Part shown: positions 61,160 to 64,000 of the stretch, in pieces | How positions within the stretch are numbered: the first letter of the stretch is position 1 | How the letters are laid out: every line of letters starts with the position of its first letter | Source: Saccharothrix sp. NRRL B-16314 | GTDB lineage: Bacteria; Actinomycetota; Actinomycetes; Mycobacteriales; Pseudonocardiaceae | Assembly (NCBI RefSeq): GCF_000716595.1 | Contig: NZ_JNXC01000040.1 | Location: 62,001-126,000, forward strand | Length of the DNA: 64,000 bases | Reading direction: 5' to 3' | Made by a program: the position numbers and the translations under genes | The notes under the pieces: model-generated | Told to the model about the DNA's origin: nothing | The model's input: only the letters and a program-made list of their open reading frames with translations | Database searches by the model: none

Positions 61160-61206
61160 AGCGGTTCCCCGTCCCGGTCATCGCCTCCACGGGACGGGGA
61201 ACCGCT
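61160..61206. terminator. Hairpin after the GH6 pair
   Basis: A perfect 17-bp stem (61160-61176 with 61190-61206) with a 13-nt loop lies about 20 bp after the endoglucanase stop codon. Confidence 0.82.
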
Positions 61207-61506
61207 GTACGTCGCTATGCGGGCACGAGCACTACCGGCTTGTTCCCCGGGTGTCACGCGGTCGAACAGCGTGAGCTCCATCAGCCAGTCGGCACCGCCT
61301 GTCCAGCCGCGAGCGTTCGTACATCGCGGTGTGCCGGGTGGGCAGCGCCGAGAAGTCCGCGCCGAGAACCTTGTCGCGCACCGCTTCCAGCCGCCGGCGA
61401 TCACGGGCGGGTGCCGTTCGGCAGTGCTGGCCGCGTACTCCCGCGGCTGCCTGTGAGGAATCCGCCGTCTGCGGCCCGTCCCCTCGGCTACCTCTGACAG
61501 CCTGAC

Positions 61507-61524
61507 ATGGGATGAATCTACAGG
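61507..61524. promoter_or_regulatory. Variant GntR-type site facing a possible gene remnant
   Basis: ATGGGATGAATCTACAGG matches the fucD promoter site (3616) at 15 of 18 positions and lies 145 bp before the full site at 61652, the same spacing as at 3616/3760. On the minus strand it points into 61215-61500, where only protein-like scraps in two frames are seen (RLEAVRDKVLGADFSALP and DWLMELTLFDRVTPG). This may be the trace of a lost divergent gene. Nothing else is recognised in 61207-61650. Confidence 0.45.
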
Positions 61525-61651
61525 TCCATCCTGAGGTTGGTGTGCAGCTTGTGCGGCCACATGGAGCGATGGGTGCGGCATTTGGCCTGGTTAAAGGTTT
61601 TCTGGTCGCCCGGTGGCGGTAGACCTCCGCGATCCGAGCCCTTCCCGAGTG

Positions 61652-61671
61652 ATGGGATGTATTGCTAGCCT
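61652..61671 (+). promoter_or_regulatory. GntR-type operator/promoter of the GH141-like gene
   Basis: All 20 bases are identical to 3760-3779 before gntR, including GGGATGTATTGCTA and a TAGCCT -10. The start codon of the GH141-like gene is 130 bp downstream. Confidence 0.72.
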
Positions 61672-61800
61672 TGTATCTGCCCTGACCTCGCCGTGCTCGT
61701 AGTGCGGGTCCACAGGAGCGTTCAGTCCACAGTGGACGCGCTCGCGGCGGTGCCGGAACGGCGGCACGTCTGATCGGGACCAAGCGAAAGGGAGAACAAG

Positions 61801-64000
61801 GTGAAATCAGCCAACGCCGCCGCAAGGTCGTTGGTGGCGCTCGCGGTGTTCGCATCCGCTGCGCTGCTGCCGGCCTTCGCGGATCACTTCCGGGCCTCGG
61901 CCGCCACCCAGGCGACCTACTACGTAGCCCCCGACGGCGACGACGCCAACGCAGGGACGATCACGGCGCCGTTCAGAACGGTGCAGCGCGCGCGGGACGT
62001 CGTCCGCACGACCAAGGGGAACATGTCGGGCGACATCCACGTCCGCCTTCGCGGGGGCAACTACCCGGTGAGCAGCACCATCGAGTTCACGCCGAGCGAC
62101 TCGGGCACGAACGGGTACCGGGTCGTCTACTCCGCGTACCAGGGCGAGACGCCGGTGCTGAGCGGTGGCGTGCAGGTGACCGGCTGGACGCAGCACGGCG
62201 GCAACATCTGGAAGGCCCCGCTCAACCGCGCCAACAAGCTGCGGGCGCTCTACGTCAACGACAAGCGGGCCTTCATGGCCACCAAGACCATCAGCTCGCA
62301 GGGGTGCTACGGCACGTACAACGTCACCGCGGGCCAGGCTTCCTGGGCGCGGGAATCAGGCTCGCAGTGCGACGGCGCCAAGTACGGCCTGGGCGATCTT
62401 CCGGCCATCTCCCGGAACCCGGACGACATCGAGATCGAGACCGCGACGACCTGGACGACGGCGATCGCGGGAGTCCGCCAGGTCACCACGAGCAGTGACG
62501 GCGCCAACCGCGTAGCGCTGTTCCAGCAACCGGGCGCGGCCATCGCCCAGGGCGCGTTCAACGGCAACCACCAGGTCGGTGGGACCCACAAGTTCTCGAA
62601 CGCCTACGAGTTCCTGGACTCGCCGGGCGAGTTCTACTTCGACAAGACGAGCAAGACGCTCTACTACTACAAGGCCGACTCCGAGAACATGGCGACGGCG
62701 ACGGTCCACGCGCCGAACAACGTGTCGACCCTGCTGCGGGTCGCCGGGACGTCCACGACCAACCACGCCCGGAACATCACGTTCTCCGGCCTCACGGTGC
62801 AGCACTCCGACTGGAACCTCTTCAGCGTGGCCGGCTCCGCGTTCAAGCAGGCGCAGCAGGGCAACCTGGGCAACTCCCTGTACGTCAAGGGGAACTTCCA
62901 CGTCTACTACTACCGCAACGTCGACGTCGCGCCGGGCATCATCCAGATCGAGAACGCCGACGGCATCCACCTTGACCGCAACCGGGTCCAGCACACCGGT
63001 GTCGACGGGATCACCATGGTCAACGACGTGCAGAACACGCAGTTGACCGGGAACTACACCAACGACATCGCCGGGTCGGCCATCACCGTGGGCCATCCCC
63101 AGCACGTCTACATCGGAGACCACACGGCGACCAACGGCGAGAAGTACTCCGCCCAGGTCGAGGGTCTGCCCAAGAACATCGAGATCAAGAACAACTACCT
63201 CCACGACAGCGCCGTGCTGTTCAACGGGCACAGCCCCATCTCGGCGTACTTCGTCGACACCCTCACGATCCAGCACAACCGGATCGAGAAGAGCCCGTGG
63301 TCGGGCATCACGCTCGGCTGGGGGTGGTGGAACTTCGACGGGTCGTCGGGCTCGATCGCACCCAACCGGCCGACCACCACGGCGAAGAACAACAACATCA
63401 GCTACAACCACATCATCGACACGGTGCAGCGCCTCAGCGACACGGCGCCCATCTACACGCTGGGCAGCCAGCCGGGAACCGTCATCAGCAACAACTACCT
63501 CCAAGGCGTACCGGCCGGCCACAAGTACGGTCTTCACCCGGACGAGGGCTCGGCGTACATCACCTTCCGCGACAACGTCCTGAGCGTGGACAAGAACATC
63601 ACGTGGCTCATCAACTCCGACGACTTCGGGCGCAAGCACGACCTGAGCATCACGCAGACCTACGGGCCGATCAACAAGGTCTCCCAGAAGAACCTGCCGA
63701 ACAGCACCATCCAGGACATCCTCGTGTCCTCCGACTACGTGTGGCCCGCGGCGGCCCACAGCATCGCCGTGAACGCCGGGTTGGAGGATTCCTACCGGGA
63801 CATCGTCCCGCCGGGCAACGTCTCCACGCCGGACCACGTCCTGCCGTCCAGCACGTTCGTCGGCACCGGGAGCTCGTCGATTCCGATCCGGAGCGCCGGC
63901 GATGCGACCAAGACGGTCTGGCTGGCTCCTTCCGGCACGACCACCTTCGCCGTCGGCCCGACGATGACCAAGGCGGGCGGCACCGCGACGACCATCGACG
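61801..64000 (+). CDS. Secreted GH141-like beta-helix glycosidase, 3' end outside window
   Basis: At least 733 residues are encoded. Signal peptide 1-34; right-handed parallel beta-helix beginning ATYYVAPDGDDANAGTITAP, with DIHVRLRGGNYPVSSTIEF, NGYRVVYSAYQGETPVLSGG, AYEFLDSPGEFYFDKTSKTL, ITFSGLTVQHSDWN, SGITLGWGWWNF and GLHPDEGSAYITF. The layout matches GH141 (alpha-L-fucosidase/xylanase family). GTG 61801 has GGGAG 6 nt upstream. The promoter site is the one shared with gntR-larBCE and the fuconolactonase-larA operon, which favours fucosidase activity on a plant polysaccharide. The C-terminal domain is cut by the window edge. Confidence 0.83.
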   Translation, partial: MKSANAAARSLVALAVFASAALLPAFADHFRASAATQATYYVAPDGDDANAGTITAPFRTVQRARDVVRTTKGNMSGDIHVRLRGGNYPVSSTIEFTPSDSGTNGYRVVYSAYQGETPVLSGGVQVTGWTQHGGNIWKAPLNRANKLRALYVNDKRAFMATKTISSQGCYGTYNVTAGQASWARESGSQCDGAKYGLGDLPAISRNPDDIEIETATTWTTAIAGVRQVTTSSDGANRVALFQQPGAAIAQGAFNGNHQVGGTHKFSNAYEFLDSPGEFYFDKTSKTLYYYKADSENMATATVHAPNNVSTLLRVAGTSTTNHARNITFSGLTVQHSDWNLFSVAGSAFKQAQQGNLGNSLYVKGNFHVYYYRNVDVAPGIIQIENADGIHLDRNRVQHTGVDGITMVNDVQNTQLTGNYTNDIAGSAITVGHPQHVYIGDHTATNGEKYSAQVEGLPKNIEIKNNYLHDSAVLFNGHSPISAYFVDTLTIQHNRIEKSPWSGITLGWGWWNFDGSSGSIAPNRPTTTAKNNNISYNHIIDTVQRLSDTAPIYTLGSQPGTVISNNYLQGVPAGHKYGLHPDEGSAYITFRDNVLSVDKNITWLINSDDFGRKHDLSITQTYGPINKVSQKNLPNSTIQDILVSSDYVWPAAAHSIAVNAGLEDSYRDIVPPGNVSTPDHVLPSSTFVGTGSSSIPIRSAGDATKTVWLAPSGTTTFAVGPTMTKAGGTATTID

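Overview
The window is GC-rich actinomycete DNA. The secreted proteins carry Thr-rich linkers between catalytic domains and family 2 carbohydrate-binding modules (CBM2), many others end in ricin-type CBM13 modules, and starts are often GTG or TTG. This fits a Pseudonocardiales soil actinomycete (Saccharothrix, Actinosynnema or Lentzea type), but the species cannot be read from the sequence. No rRNA, tRNA, CRISPR array or replication origin was seen.

Layout. (1) 1-8.3 kb: a minus-strand operon for L-fuconate dehydratase and a ribose-type sugar ABC transporter, diverging from a GntR regulator, an aldo/keto reductase (probable L-fucose dehydrogenase) and larB-larC-larE, which make the nickel-pincer cofactor. 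(2) 8.5-11.8 kb: secreted GH62 arabinofuranosidase and CE1 feruloyl esterase. (3) 11.9-25 kb, mostly minus strand: a broken GH42 gene, GH43, GH42, a LacI regulator and an LplABC-type ABC transporter interrupted by a decayed IS605-family TnpB element, then a divergent GH3 glycosidase. (4) 25-31 kb: CE1-CBM13 esterase, an unknown membrane protein and a giant secreted ThuA/PQQ-type sugar dehydrogenase. (5) 31-37.5 kb: a second GntR regulator, a LarA-type nickel racemase, an L-fuconolactonase and a GH95 alpha-L-fucosidase. (6) 38-45 kb: a secreted GSDH dehydrogenase, a ThuA-DUF1080 protein, a broken CBM13/CE1 fusion and an inositol-phosphate-synthase-like gene. (7) 45-51.7 kb: a LacI regulator diverging from a sugar ABC operon that ends in an odd enolase-superfamily enzyme and a RhaM-type mutarotase. 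(8) 51.8-64 kb: two GH141-like beta-helix enzymes, GH54, GH10 and two GH6 cellulases.

How it fits together. Secreted enzymes strip L-arabinose, xylose, ferulate, L-fucose and cello-oligosaccharides from plant polymers; three ABC systems import the products. All upstream steps of the non-phosphorylated L-fucose pathway are present (mutarotase, dehydrogenase, lactonase, dehydratase). They are split over several loci, but a shared 20-bp promoter/operator motif ties three of these loci together: the gntR/larBCE operon, the lactonase/larA operon and a GH141-like gene. This suggests that the nickel-dependent LarA enzyme works within L-fucose catabolism. A second regulatory layer is an AGCGCTAACA-type box placed 17-18 nt upstream of the -35 element of four glycosidase or dehydrogenase promoters.

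The most unusual items are the secreted ThuA/GSDH/DUF1080 set (a possible extracellular oxidative glycan-cleavage system), the fucose-LarA link, and an 81-bp perfect inverted repeat that splits one CBM13 module between two genes 13 kb apart.
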